Shown: piece by piece, positions 6,814-14,794 of the stretch
How positions within the stretch are numbered: the first letter of the stretch is position 1
Layout: each line of letters begins with the position of its first letter
Source of the DNA: Nitrososphaerota archaeon
GTDB taxonomy: Archaea; Thermoproteota; Nitrososphaeria; Nitrososphaerales; Nitrosopumilaceae
Direction: 5' to 3'
NCBI GenBank assembly: GCA_016215465.1
Contig: JACRJT010000036.1
Span: forward strand, 1-35,674
Length of the DNA stretch: 35,674 nt
Made by a program: the position numbers and the translations under genes
Notes under the pieces: generated by a model
The model's database searches: none
What the model was told of the DNA's origin: nothing
Seen by the model: only the letters and a program-made list of their open reading frames with translations

Positions 6814-9123
6814 TTGGCTCAAAAAGATAAGAGGAAAGCACTTGTTATAGCAGTCAGCGAATATGATGAGAGTTCAAATTTAGAGAATCTCCCCTTTTGC
6901 AAAAACGATGGGAATGAGATGCTTTCATTCTTAAAGGATTCTGGATATGAGATAAAAAATGTTGATGGGTTGATAGGTCATGTGGATGGAAGGCTTATGC
7001 AAGATTTGGTCTATAGTTTTTTTGAAGATAATGACATAAAAAGCGATGAAACTCTCTTGTTTTATTTTTCCGGTCATGGCGTACCAGGCAAGGATGATTT
7101 TTTCTTATCATCAAGCAACATAGACCCTAGTAAACCGAAAATGAGGGGATTTTCATTTGCTGATTTGAACGGAGAGATAACAAATTGTCGTGCAAAGCGG
7201 GTTGTAGTAATCTTAGATTCATGTTATGCCGGCTCATTGGGTATTGGTGCCAAAGGTAACGAGTCGGCAATAGCTACTGCTGCAGGAAATAAACTGTCTG
7301 CTACTTTCAAAGAGGGTCAAGGGAGGTGTTTACTGTCTTCATGCATGGGATTCCAGGAATCATTTGCAACTGCGGAGAGAGATCATAGTTTTTTTACAAA
7401 TTACTTGTTAAATGGACTTAGAGGTGCTGAAGGAAAATCAGTAGATGAAAATGGTATTGTAACCCCAGAGTCATTGATGAACTATATCGATCATGAAATA
7501 GACAATGTAAAAGGAAACCGTCCAGCCCAAACACCTTTTAGAAAAATTGAGTCTGCAGGAAAGATAATGCTTGCATCTCATCCCGAATTAGCACAAGCAA
7601 TCAAAACCAAAGCTATCTCTGAAAAGAAATCAAAGATACGCAAGATGCTTGCCGATTTGTTAGGCGATGGAATGATTTCTGAACGTATTCTAACTAGTGC
7701 CCTATCTGTTAGCAACTTGGAACCACTTCACATTTCTGGGAAAGAAAAGCAGCAATGGAATCTTTTAGAACGTCTGTTACAAAGGGAGATACAGGTAGGG
7801 GAATTTAGCGAATCTTGGCTAAAATTAGAATGGGAGCAGCCACAAAAACCTACCTCATCTGAAATTCAAATCGATGAAAAAAAAGAAACTAAACAAAATT
7901 CTTCTGAACTGGGAAATTTTATCGCCCGAGGGGATCACTGTATTTCAAATAACGATTACGAAGGAGCGATAAAATGGTATGACAAGGCACTTGAGATAGA
8001 TCCTGTAGATGTGTATACAATACGTTCGAAAGGCGGCGCATTAATTCATCTTGGAAGATATGAGGAGGCGATAAAATTATACACTGAAGGACTCAAGCTG
8101 GTTCCAGATATCAAGCAAGGCCACTCATGGTTGTTAAATGACCGACAGGAAGCATTAGAAAAATTACTATCCAGTCAAAATGAAGTAGGTGTACAAAAAG
8201 ACACCTCGGACATTAAACCTGAACCTGATAAACATGTTAACCAAATAGAATTTATGCAAAAAGAACTTGAAAATCTAAAATCTGAAAAACAGGCAGGACA
8301 TGAGCAAAATTCTTCTAAACTTGGAAATTTTATCGCCCAAGGTGATGGATTAAAAAATCTTGGAAAATACGATGAGGCGATAAAGTGTTATGACCTAGCA
8401 CTTGAATTAGTTCCTAATCATGTGGATACGTTATACAAGAAGGCTTACTCACTATCAAATCTCGGAAAACAGAATGAGGCGATAAAGTGTTATGACCTAA
8501 TCCTTGAGATAAAACCTGACGCCATAAACGCATTATATGAAAAAGCTAGCATATGTTTTTACAGTCTTAAAAAATACGATGAGGCGATAAAGTGTTATGA
8601 CAAAATTCTTAAAGTTGATAATAATCATTTGGGTGCATTAACCAATAAAGGACAAATATTAAAAAATCTTGGAAAATACGATGAGGCGATAAAGTGTTAT
8701 GATGATGTATTGGAAATAAAACCAACAGATTATTCTGCATTGTATCAACGAAATGTCCTTGTGTCGGACTTAGAACAGATGAAAAAACTCTCAGTAAACC
8801 ATACAACACCAAAATCTAAAACACCGTCTTATTGGTATGAACAGTTTCCTGTGGGCAGATGGTCTGTGAGTGAAACTAATGAACAATTTACAAAAACTTA
8901 CAAAACTTTTACACTGGTGTTGTATTCTAATCATGTCTTTGCAAAAGAGGGTGCATCTGGTTATTGGACTTATGATGGAAAGAGACTGATATTCAAATCG
9001 AACTCAGGAAAATTCAATATGGAGGGAAAATTAATACGAATAGATCCAGATTATCCAAGAGCTTATTTTAAAGGCAAACACGATATCACAAATTACTTGT
9101 TTTCATACATAGACTCAAAATAA
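6814..9123 (+). CDS. caspase-like peptidase (C14) with TPR repeats
   Basis: This 769-residue cytosolic protein (no signal peptide) starts with TTG at 6814; no in-frame ATG precedes it. Residues 7-255 form a caspase/metacaspase-like domain with the catalytic pair in FYFSGHG (His 88) and LDSCYAG (Cys 137), and a typical HSFFTNYLLNG helix. Residues 265-340 form a small helical region that could be an effector-associated adaptor; this is a guess. Six TPR units follow (two at about 366-440, a coiled-coil linker, four at about 505-640), then a beta-rich domain at about 670-765 around GRWSVSE and GYWTYDGKRL. Proteins of this kind are often found among prokaryotic defence or cell-death genes. The DNA of four TPRs is nearly identical. 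The gene lies between repeats and beside HicAB. Confidence 0.85.
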   Translation: MAQKDKRKALVIAVSEYDESSNLENLPFCKNDGNEMLSFLKDSGYEIKNVDGLIGHVDGRLMQDLVYSFFEDNDIKSDETLLFYFSGHGVPGKDDFFLSSSNIDPSKPKMRGFSFADLNGEITNCRAKRVVVILDSCYAGSLGIGAKGNESAIATAAGNKLSATFKEGQGRCLLSSCMGFQESFATAERDHSFFTNYLLNGLRGAEGKSVDENGIVTPESLMNYIDHEIDNVKGNRPAQTPFRKIESAGKIMLASHPELAQAIKTKAISEKKSKIRKMLADLLGDGMISERILTSALSVSNLEPLHISGKEKQQWNLLERLLQREIQVGEFSESWLKLEWEQPQKPTSSEIQIDEKKETKQNSSELGNFIARGDHCISNNDYEGAIKWYDKALEIDPVDVYTIRSKGGALIHLGRYEEAIKLYTEGLKLVPDIKQGHSWLLNDRQEALEKLLSSQNEVGVQKDTSDIKPEPDKHVNQIEFMQKELENLKSEKQAGHEQNSSKLGNFIAQGDGLKNLGKYDEAIKCYDLALELVPNHVDTLYKKAYSLSNLGKQNEAIKCYDLILEIKPDAINALYEKASICFYSLKKYDEAIKCYDKILKVDNNHLGALTNKGQILKNLGKYDEAIKCYDDVLEIKPTDYSALYQRNVLVSDLEQMKKLSVNHTTPKSKTPSYWYEQFPVGRWSVSETNEQFTKTYKTFTLVLYSNHVFAKEGASGYWTYDGKRLIFKSNSGKFNMEGKLIRIDPDYPRAYFKGKHDITNYLFSYIDSK
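8349..8702 (+). repeat. near-identical TPR-coding repeats inside the caspase gene
   Basis: The 22-base string ATGAGGCGATAAAGTGTTATGA occurs at 8372-8393, 8474-8495, 8579-8600 and 8681-8702 (spacings 102, 105 and 102 bases, i.e. 34-35 residues). The first and fourth units share a perfect 45-base match (8349-8393 and 8658-8702). Synonymous positions are conserved too, so this reflects recent duplication or gene conversion rather than protein-level selection alone. Confidence 0.9.
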
Positions 9124-9152
9124 AAGACCGAGTTTTCTCATTGAATTAATTA

Positions 9153-9284
9153 GAAGACAATCTTTGATTCGAAACCGTCACTGTCAGCACATTTATCAAA
9201 AATTAATAATCAATACTACATGCACTAACTAGGATCTAATTTTCAGAAAACCGCTAATAGTACGCAGATCTTCGAGCCCGTTTT
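9153..9284 (+). repeat. composite dispersed repeat, copy C
   Basis: Bases 9183-9284 match 6110-6211 with 13 differences in 102 positions and no gap, and weaker similarity extends left to about 9153. It ends in TTCGAGCCCG and a run of T. It follows the caspase gene directly, so the HicAB pair and caspase gene lie between two direct copies. Confidence 0.8.
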
Positions 9285-9294
9285 TAAGATAATT

Positions 9295-10827
9295 TCAAAA
9301 ACTAGCTGTTTTTGAATTTGGATTTTGTGGTAATGTTATTGTAAAAACTGTTGGAGGTGATTTAACAGATATGCTTCCACCATGAGCTGCCACAATATCA
9401 CGAACGCTAGAAAGACCAAGACCGGTCCCGTGTATCTTTGTGGTAAACAAAGGCTGAAACATTTTGTCAATATTTTCTTTTTGTATTCCACTTCCTGAGT
9501 CTTCAAATTCTATGATTAGATTATTTTTTTCAGTTCTGGTGCGTATTATAATACTTCCATCATTTTTTCCTATGGCATCAACTGCATTAGATAAAATATT
9601 ACTAAAGGCAATTGCCAATTGAATCTTGTCTGCCATGAGAGAAAAATCGTTTTCTGGCAGTTTTACTGATATACTTTTTGGCATCGGTACGTATTTGATA
9701 GAATCATCCAACACGCTAGAAATTGAGATTAGTCTGATATCTAGCGGCATTGTTTTGACAAATCGTAATACTTGGTTTATCTGATGTGTGATTCTAAATA
9801 CCGCGTCGCTAATCATTGGAATATATTCATCGAGTTTTGGGTCTAGTTTTTTTTCGACTCTCATCTGAATGCCCTCAGTTGCTAATTTAATTAGGCTTAG
9901 TGGGTTTCGCAAGTCATGAGAGATTCTCGCAGTGATTTCACCTATTGCGGAAAGCCTCTCTTTTTTGATTAGTTCGTTTTGTGTTTCTATGATAACTTTA
10001 GATTGATTTTTTGTTTTTTCAAATAGAATCACCACAAATAATATGATGATCCCAATTATGATCATCAGACTTGGAAGGATTACATCAAGAAAGTAGTAAA
10101 GTGATTTTGTAGATTTTGCATTATCTGCTAAAATGGCTTTTGAATATTCTGTCGTGTGCTTACCTCCAATCTCTACCTGATCTCCTCTTATTCCGTCATT
10201 TACAAAATAGTCGTCCCATTCTTTGGAAAAAGATACTACCAGTCCAGTCACAGGCTCAACTGAGATTGTACATTTTCCATCAGAGTGGATCTTTTTAGAT
10301 GGAAATTGAGGAAAAGCTGAAGACACATCAACTCCGTTATATTTACATGAAAAATCATAAACCTCAAGATCATTGATAGTTTTTACTTTATCGAAAACAA
10401 AAGTGGTTTTAGTAAACATCATCGGATAAAAAAATTCGTAGTTTTTCTTTTGAACATTTGGAGGGAATGTGAAATACTCGTCCACATTTTGGTGCTTTCT
10501 GCTACTTCTATCGACAAAAAAGGTCTGAGCATTATCAAAGATAACCTGATTTGTTGCAGAATCTATGCCGGTTACTTTGGATGTAATCTCCAGAATGTTG
10601 CCATTAACCTTAACCGCCTTCTCTCTTAGCGTCTCTCTTATCCAGAATGGATCAGAAATATTCCCATTTAGAGATTCCAATACTCGATCTTGGCCCTCGT
10701 GTTCAGATATTAGTTCATAGTTTATTGGAATTTTTTTCATTTCATCAACAAATACTTCATACGTGATTATACTAGAAAGAATAATCAAAGAACCTATGAT
10801 CAGTTTTAATCTAATATGAAGATTCAT
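9295..10827 (-). CDS. membrane sensor histidine kinase
   Basis: With the ATG at 10827 the protein has 510 residues. It starts with a short basic stretch and TM1 (LIIGSLIILSSIITYEVF), followed by a large extracellular domain of about 220 residues. TM2 (FLDVILPSLMIIIGIIILFV) precedes a linker helix, the HisKA domain with ARISHDLRNPL (phospho-acceptor His), and a HATPase domain with the N box (NILSNAVDAI), G1 box (DSGSGI), F box and G2 box (GTGLGLSSV). The extracellular part (YPMMFTKTTFVFDKV, later VSFSKEWDDYFVNDG) resembles the PorA/DUF3068-type exported domain; that is tentative. The longer start at 10950 was rejected because the extra 41 residues precede TM1 and a TATA-like box lies about 20-30 bases upstream of 10827. 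It is divergent from a response regulator, presumably its partner. Confidence 0.82.
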   Translation of the reverse strand: MNLHIRLKLIIGSLIILSSIITYEVFVDEMKKIPINYELISEHEGQDRVLESLNGNISDPFWIRETLREKAVKVNGNILEITSKVTGIDSATNQVIFDNAQTFFVDRSSRKHQNVDEYFTFPPNVQKKNYEFFYPMMFTKTTFVFDKVKTINDLEVYDFSCKYNGVDVSSAFPQFPSKKIHSDGKCTISVEPVTGLVVSFSKEWDDYFVNDGIRGDQVEIGGKHTTEYSKAILADNAKSTKSLYYFLDVILPSLMIIIGIIILFVVILFEKTKNQSKVIIETQNELIKKERLSAIGEITARISHDLRNPLSLIKLATEGIQMRVEKKLDPKLDEYIPMISDAVFRITHQINQVLRFVKTMPLDIRLISISSVLDDSIKYVPMPKSISVKLPENDFSLMADKIQLAIAFSNILSNAVDAIGKNDGSIIIRTRTEKNNLIIEFEDSGSGIQKENIDKMFQPLFTTKIHGTGLGLSSVRDIVAAHGGSISVKSPPTVFTITLPQNPNSKTASF

Positions 10828-10937
10828 CATGCAATCTCTGGCATGGTCACATATTAAGAAATTATGAATTCTTTGGATTGAGTTGAAGGATTCAATATGG
10901 AACTCAAATATGTAATGTTCCATAACAATCTGTATCT

Positions 10938-10950
10938 GTTTAAATAACAA
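10938..10950 (+). promoter_or_regulatory. probable TATA-like promoter of the response regulator
   Basis: GTTTAAATAACAA lies about 19-31 bases before the TTG start at 10969, the spacing expected for an archaeal leaderless transcript. It would overlap the N-terminal coding region of the kinase if that gene began at 10950, which is another reason to prefer 10827. Confidence 0.45.
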
Positions 10951-10968
10951 TCGCTTTCGAAAATAGTA

Positions 10969-11340
10969 TTGATTACGTGTATTGTGATAGATGATGATAA
11001 AAATACGACCAAAGTTTTTGCAGACATTCTTGAACTAATGGGGTTGGAGATAGTTGGACAGGGATATAGTGGAGATGATGCTGTATCCCTATACCAAAGT
11101 TATCATCCCGACATTGCTTTCATTGACATAGTAATGCCACAAAAGAATGGATTTTATGCACTTGAAAAGATCAGGGAATGTGACCCTAATGCAAAAGTCG
11201 TTGCAGTTACAGCGGATTTTACTCTGGAAACACAGCAAAAATTAGAGGGTATGAAGATCTCTGCAATAATCTACAAACCATTTAATCAAAATGAAATAAA
11301 ACGAGTTTTATTGGAAAAATACAACATTAAAGTCGTATGA
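10969..11340 (+). CDS. stand-alone response regulator receiver (CheY-like)
   Basis: This 123-residue single receiver domain starts with TTG at 10969. The acidic cluster is IDDD (residues 7-10), the phospho-acceptor is Asp 53 in FIDIVMP, the switch Thr lies in VAVTADF, and the invariant Lys is in YKPF. There is no DNA-binding or enzymatic output domain, so the signal must pass by protein contact, as is common for archaeal receiver-only regulators. The gene is divergent from the histidine kinase, and the two most likely form one two-component system. Confidence 0.88.
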   Translation: MITCIVIDDDKNTTKVFADILELMGLEIVGQGYSGDDAVSLYQSYHPDIAFIDIVMPQKNGFYALEKIRECDPNAKVVAVTADFTLETQQKLEGMKISAIIYKPFNQNEIKRVLLEKYNIKVV

Positions 11341-11411
11341 TTTTAGTTTATTCTGTATTTTTCAAATAATCCTTATGGTTTTATTCCATAATGATTCATT
11401 CCTTTAGAAGA

Positions 11412-11497
11412 GTGAATCCTATTGGATTCGGTTCAAATTTGGCCTAGAGCATGGTGTAGGTTAGATGGTTGGGGGTATTTGATTTTGCACTGTATGA
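11412..11497 (+). repeat. direct repeat flanking the subtilisin gene, left copy
   Basis: The element contains GAATCC-TATT-GGATTC (a perfect 6-bp inverted repeat), then CAAATTT, and further on TGGTTGGG and GATTTTGCACT. The same sequence of motifs recurs at 12780-12865 just after the subtilisin stop codon. The inverted-repeat part also resembles GAATCCCACTAGATTC inside the repeat at 21160-21307. Confidence 0.6.
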
Positions 11498-11513
11498 TAA
11501 ATTCATCACAAAT

Positions 11514-11523
11514 CCTTAAATAC
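11514..11523 (+). promoter_or_regulatory. probable TATA-like promoter of the subtilisin gene
   Basis: CCTTAAATAC ends 24 bases before the TTG start at 11547. Spacing and the lack of a ribosome binding site suggest a leaderless mRNA. Confidence 0.5.
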
Positions 11524-11546
11524 AAATTTTTAAACATTCAGCATAC

Positions 11547-12782
11547 TTGAAAAGTAAATTATCTATTGCAATATTTTCAATACTCCTTGTATCTTTAATG
11601 GTAATACAACCTGTATTGATTAATGCGGCTTCACCAAATCCAAAAGCAAACAAAATCCAAGGCCAATACATTATAGTTCTCTCGGATAGTTCAGATCTTC
11701 AAAACGAAATAGGCAAAGCGAAATCTAAAGGTGCAGAAATACTTTATGAATACAACCATGCAATTAAGGGATTTGCAGTAAAAGTACAAAATGATCAAGC
11801 ACTTGAGAATATCAAGAAAAATAATCCATCCATATCCTATGTCGAACCTGATTATGAGGTACAAGCATTTGCACAAACCATTCCAACTGGAATAAACCGA
11901 GTTGATGCGGATCTTAGTTCTACAATTAGTGGCGATGCTCAAAACAGTGTAAATGTTGACATTGCAATTATTGATACTGGAATTGATTCAAAACATCCTG
12001 ATCTGAATGTCTACAAACAAATTTCATTTGTCAGGGGTGCAAAAACAGCAAACGATGACAACGGACATGGTACCCATGTTGCAGGGATTGCTGCTGCTAA
12101 AGATGACTCTAATGGTGTTGTCGGAGTAGCCCCAGGAGCAAGACTTTGGGCAGTCAAAGTTCTGGATAGAAACGGCTCTGGCTCATTATCAAATGTAATT
12201 AAAGGAATTGACTATGTCACTGCAAATGCAGCACAAATCGATGTTGCAAATATGAGTCTAGGCGGTGAATTTACATCATCTTCCTTGAATTTTGCATTAA
12301 GTAAATCGGTTGCAACCGGTGTTACATATGTGGTTGCTGCAGGAAACAGTGCAAAAGATGCTCAAACGTTTTCACCTGCAAACCATCCTGACGTGATTGC
12401 AATTTCCGCTATTGTAGATACTGATGGAAAATGCGGGGGACTTGGTACCTCAACTAGTTATGGTGCAGATGATACATTTGCAAGCTTTTCGAACTTTGGA
12501 TCTGTAGTTGATATGGCAGCGCCTGGAGTAAACATCTACTCTACATACAAATCCGGAGCATACGCTACACTGAGCGGTACCAGTATGGCATCACCACACG
12601 TGGCTGGATCTGCGGCATTATTCAAGGCATCAAATCCTTTGGCCACTCCAACTGATGTTAGAAATTCATTATTATCAAATGGCTCAAACCCACCCGCACT
12701 TTGCGATGGTAATGGATTTGGCTACTTTAATGGGGACAAGGATGCAATGCCAGAACCATTGCTATATGTAAGAAATTATTGA
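11547..12782 (+). CDS. secreted subtilisin-like serine protease (S8)
   Basis: This 411-residue protein starts with TTG. A signal peptide spans residues 1-28 (hydrophobic core IAIFSILLVSLMVI). A propeptide of the I9 inhibitor type follows at about 38-108 (GQYIIVLSDS to VEPDYEV), then the S8 catalytic domain at about 115-405. The triad is Asp 143 (IIDTGID), His 174 (GHGTHVAG) and Ser 346 (GTSMASPHVAG), with oxyanion-hole Asn 267 (AAGN). Autoprocessing after the propeptide would release a mature extracellular protease of about 300 residues. All catalytic elements are present, so it should be active. The last residues carry no membrane anchor or PEFG-type sorting tag. The gene sits between direct repeats. 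Confidence 0.93.
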   Translation: MKSKLSIAIFSILLVSLMVIQPVLINAASPNPKANKIQGQYIIVLSDSSDLQNEIGKAKSKGAEILYEYNHAIKGFAVKVQNDQALENIKKNNPSISYVEPDYEVQAFAQTIPTGINRVDADLSSTISGDAQNSVNVDIAIIDTGIDSKHPDLNVYKQISFVRGAKTANDDNGHGTHVAGIAAAKDDSNGVVGVAPGARLWAVKVLDRNGSGSLSNVIKGIDYVTANAAQIDVANMSLGGEFTSSSLNFALSKSVATGVTYVVAAGNSAKDAQTFSPANHPDVIAISAIVDTDGKCGGLGTSTSYGADDTFASFSNFGSVVDMAAPGVNIYSTYKSGAYATLSGTSMASPHVAGSAALFKASNPLATPTDVRNSLLSNGSNPPALCDGNGFGYFNGDKDAMPEPLLYVRNY

Positions 12783-12865
12783 GAATATCTTATTCGATTC
12801 AAATTTTACTGCCTGCACATTGTGAATGAGAGTATGGTTGGGTGGTTAGATTTTGCACTATGGGG
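12780..12865 (+). repeat. direct repeat flanking the subtilisin gene, right copy
   Basis: It begins at the subtilisin stop codon and repeats the order GAAT..TATTCGATTC, AAATTTT, TGGTTGGG and GATTTTGCACT seen at 11412-11497, with several small gaps. It lies about 90 bases before the methyltransferase start. Confidence 0.6.
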
Positions 12866-12950
12866 TTTTCCTTCTAATGTGTCTGGAAATCAGCAGGGTT
12901 ACTCAACAAATCATTATTAGAGAATTTGAATAAAAGAAGATGATTAAAAG

Positions 12951-13568
12951 ATGTCTGGCATGAAAGAACATTGGGAAAATGTTTGGGCTAGAAAAAAATC
13001 CAACCATGTCAGTTGGTATCAGGAATACCCAAAGACATCGATTGAACTGATATTGTCAACTAATCCAAGTACGGACGCTAGAATTATTGATGTGGGTGGT
13101 GGCGATTCAAACCTTGTGGACAAATTGCTTGATCTAGGTTTTAAGAACGTAACAATACTGGATATTTCTGCAAAAGCACTAGAAAGAGCAAAAGAAAGAC
13201 TCGGCAAAAGAGCAGAAATGGTAAAATGGATAGAGTGTGACATAAGGGAGTTTGATACAAACGACATATATGATATCTGGCATGATAGAGCACTACTTCA
13301 TTTTCTAACCTCTGAAGAAGATCTAAAAAATTATGTAGGATTAACCAGAAAACACGTAAAGGAAAGTGGCTATCTGATTCTCTCCACCTTCTCTACAAAC
13401 GGCCCAATGATGTGTAGTGGGCTTGATACCAAACAATATTCTGAAGAATCTATGAAAAAATTATTTTCAAATGGATTCGAACATGTCAGGAGTTTTGAAG
13501 AAAAACATACGACGCCATTTGGAGCTAGCCAGATTTTTATTTGGAACATATCTAGAAAAATTTCATAA
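12951..13568 (+). CDS. class I SAM-dependent methyltransferase
   Basis: This 205-residue cytosolic protein starts with ATG at 12951; a second ATG three codons later is equally possible. The Rossmann-fold SAM site is clear: motif I is RIIDVGGGDSNLVD (residues about 44-57), the acidic end of strand 2 is ILDIS, and a later acidic position is in ECDIREF. The beginning, HWENVWARKKSNHVSWYQE, is typical of small methyltransferases in the Methyltransf_25/TPMT-like group. The substrate cannot be told from sequence. It follows a repeat unit and stands alone, with no partner gene on the same strand. Confidence 0.85.
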   Translation: MSGMKEHWENVWARKKSNHVSWYQEYPKTSIELILSTNPSTDARIIDVGGGDSNLVDKLLDLGFKNVTILDISAKALERAKERLGKRAEMVKWIECDIREFDTNDIYDIWHDRALLHFLTSEEDLKNYVGLTRKHVKESGYLILSTFSTNGPMMCSGLDTKQYSEESMKKLFSNGFEHVRSFEEKHTTPFGASQIFIWNISRKIS

Positions 13569-13636
13569 ACGAAAATCAGTAAAATATAGCTCTCTTCAAA
13601 TCTTGTGTTGCATTACTATCTGTTCTAGAATTTGTG

Positions 13637-13652
13637 CTTTACAATTGTAAAG
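13637..13652. promoter_or_regulatory. perfect 16-bp palindromic operator, site 1
   Basis: CTTTACAATTGTAAAG is a perfect palindrome. It lies four bases before an AT-rich TATA-like stretch (TTAATTAAAATATC) and 85 bases upstream of the beta-propeller gene. A copy differing at one base in the centre occurs at 16596-16611 in the copper-gene control region, which suggests a common regulator. Confidence 0.75.
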
Positions 13653-13736
13653 TGGTTAATTAAAATATCATGGATTTTGAAACGACTCAATCTGGACAAA
13701 CTGTTTTATTCATGCAAAAATGGGTGCACAATGTAA

Positions 13737-14657
13737 ATGAGTCAAGGAAAAAACAGAATCAAAAAAATTGTTATTGTAGCATCTATTGCAATAGCAATTG
13801 GTATGTCTTTTGCAACCAATCTTCAGATACCAGAGTCTGAAACCACACAAAATCCAAGGACTGTATTTTGGCGACACGTTCACGGTCTTGGGATTGATCC
13901 TTCAGACAGAAATATTTTGTACATAGCAACACATGGTGACTTTTATCAAAGCGTAAACGGCAGCCCGCCACTCAAAGTAGATGAGCAAAGAGCCGATTAC
14001 ATGGCATTTGATGCACCATATTCTCAAGGTATTCCATTATACGCAAGCGGACATCCTGCAACTGGTGGAAACACTGGGTTGATCAAAAGCACAGACGGCG
14101 GCAAAACATGGCAACAAGTGGCGACCATATTGGATCCGCCAGTTGATTTTCATGCAATGGACGTAAGCAAATCCAATCCTGAAATAATAATTGGATTTGA
14201 TAGTGCTGAAAGGGGTCTGTTCAAAACTGTGGATGCTGGACAAAACTGGCAAAAGTTGGAATTTCCTGATTATGTTTCGGCACTTGCAATTTCTCCAACT
14301 AATCCAAATCTGGTATTTGTTGGAACTGGAAATGGAATATACCAATCAAGTGATGGTGCGCAAACTTGGACGAATCTTGAGCAATACGAAGGGTTGTTGG
14401 TATTTGCCCTCACATTTGATGAAAATGAAATACTATATGCCTCAACTGACCAGTTTGGCCTTTCAAAATCTGTAGATCTTGGGAAAACTTGGGAAAAAAT
14501 TAACACGCCAAATCTTACAATAATATGCATTGCTGTTGATGGACAAAACCGCATACTGTATGTGGCAGGGTATGTGCCTGATGGATTTCAAGAAGTCTAC
14601 AAAAGCTCAGATGACGGGAAATCTTGGGATTTGATTGGGACAAACAAGGAATTGTAA
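13737..14657 (+). CDS. exported BNR/beta-propeller protein, F510_1955-like
   Basis: This 306-residue protein has an N-terminal hydrophobic segment (IVIVASIAIAIGMSFA, about 11-26) acting as signal or anchor. The rest forms repeated BNR/sialidase-like blades with the Asp-box form STDGGKTW, later versions being KTVDAGQNW, QSSDGAQTW, KSVDLGKTW and KSSDDGKSW. The opening HVHGLGIDPSD is characteristic of F510_1955-family propellers. No glycosidase active site can be assigned, so the catalytic role suggested by some annotations is not supported here. The upstream palindrome and the Cys-rich gene two bases downstream tie it to the copper island. A role as an extracellular metal or protein chaperone is inference. 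Confidence 0.8.
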   Translation: MSQGKNRIKKIVIVASIAIAIGMSFATNLQIPESETTQNPRTVFWRHVHGLGIDPSDRNILYIATHGDFYQSVNGSPPLKVDEQRADYMAFDAPYSQGIPLYASGHPATGGNTGLIKSTDGGKTWQQVATILDPPVDFHAMDVSKSNPEIIIGFDSAERGLFKTVDAGQNWQKLEFPDYVSALAISPTNPNLVFVGTGNGIYQSSDGAQTWTNLEQYEGLLVFALTFDENEILYASTDQFGLSKSVDLGKTWEKINTPNLTIICIAVDGQNRILYVAGYVPDGFQEVYKSSDDGKSWDLIGTNKEL

Positions 14658-14659
14658 AA

Positions 14660-14794
14660 ATGGTTGAGATTGGTTGTGCTGATTGTGGTTGCTTGTCTTC
14701 TGAGTGCAAAGAATCAAGATCATTGAAAGAGTGTCCTAATTGTACTCGAGATGAATGTTGTTGTTGGAATACAATTGATCGATTAAGCCTCTGA
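14660..14794 (+). CDS. tiny nine-cysteine protein, probable metal binder
   Basis: This 44-residue frame with an ATG start begins two bases after the propeller stop codon, so it is probably co-translated. It contains nine cysteines, arranged CADCGC, SEC, KECPNC and ECCCW, and no other recognisable domain. Such density implies metal coordination in the manner of small metallothionein-like or zinc-ribbon proteins. A frameshifted relative with the same opening pattern (M-E-I-x-C-x-D-C-x-C-x-x-S-E-C-K) lies at 18824-18927 next to the copper ATPase, which supports its being a real gene. It ends directly against the 3' end of the convergent OsmC gene. Confidence 0.7.
   Translation: MVEIGCADCGCLSSECKESRSLKECPNCTRDECCCWNTIDRLSL

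Noticed and set aside
6021-9284. CRISPR array
   Set aside because: The repeats are long, few, diverged and kilobases apart, with no unit-length spacers and no cas genes.
10828-10950. Longer N-terminus of the histidine kinase
   Set aside because: The extra 41 residues precede the first membrane helix, would overlap the divergent promoter, and a TATA-like box fits the shorter start.
13737-14657. Glycoside hydrolase or sialidase activity for the propeller protein
   Set aside because: Asp-box blades are present but no sialidase arginine triad or nucleophile can be recognised.
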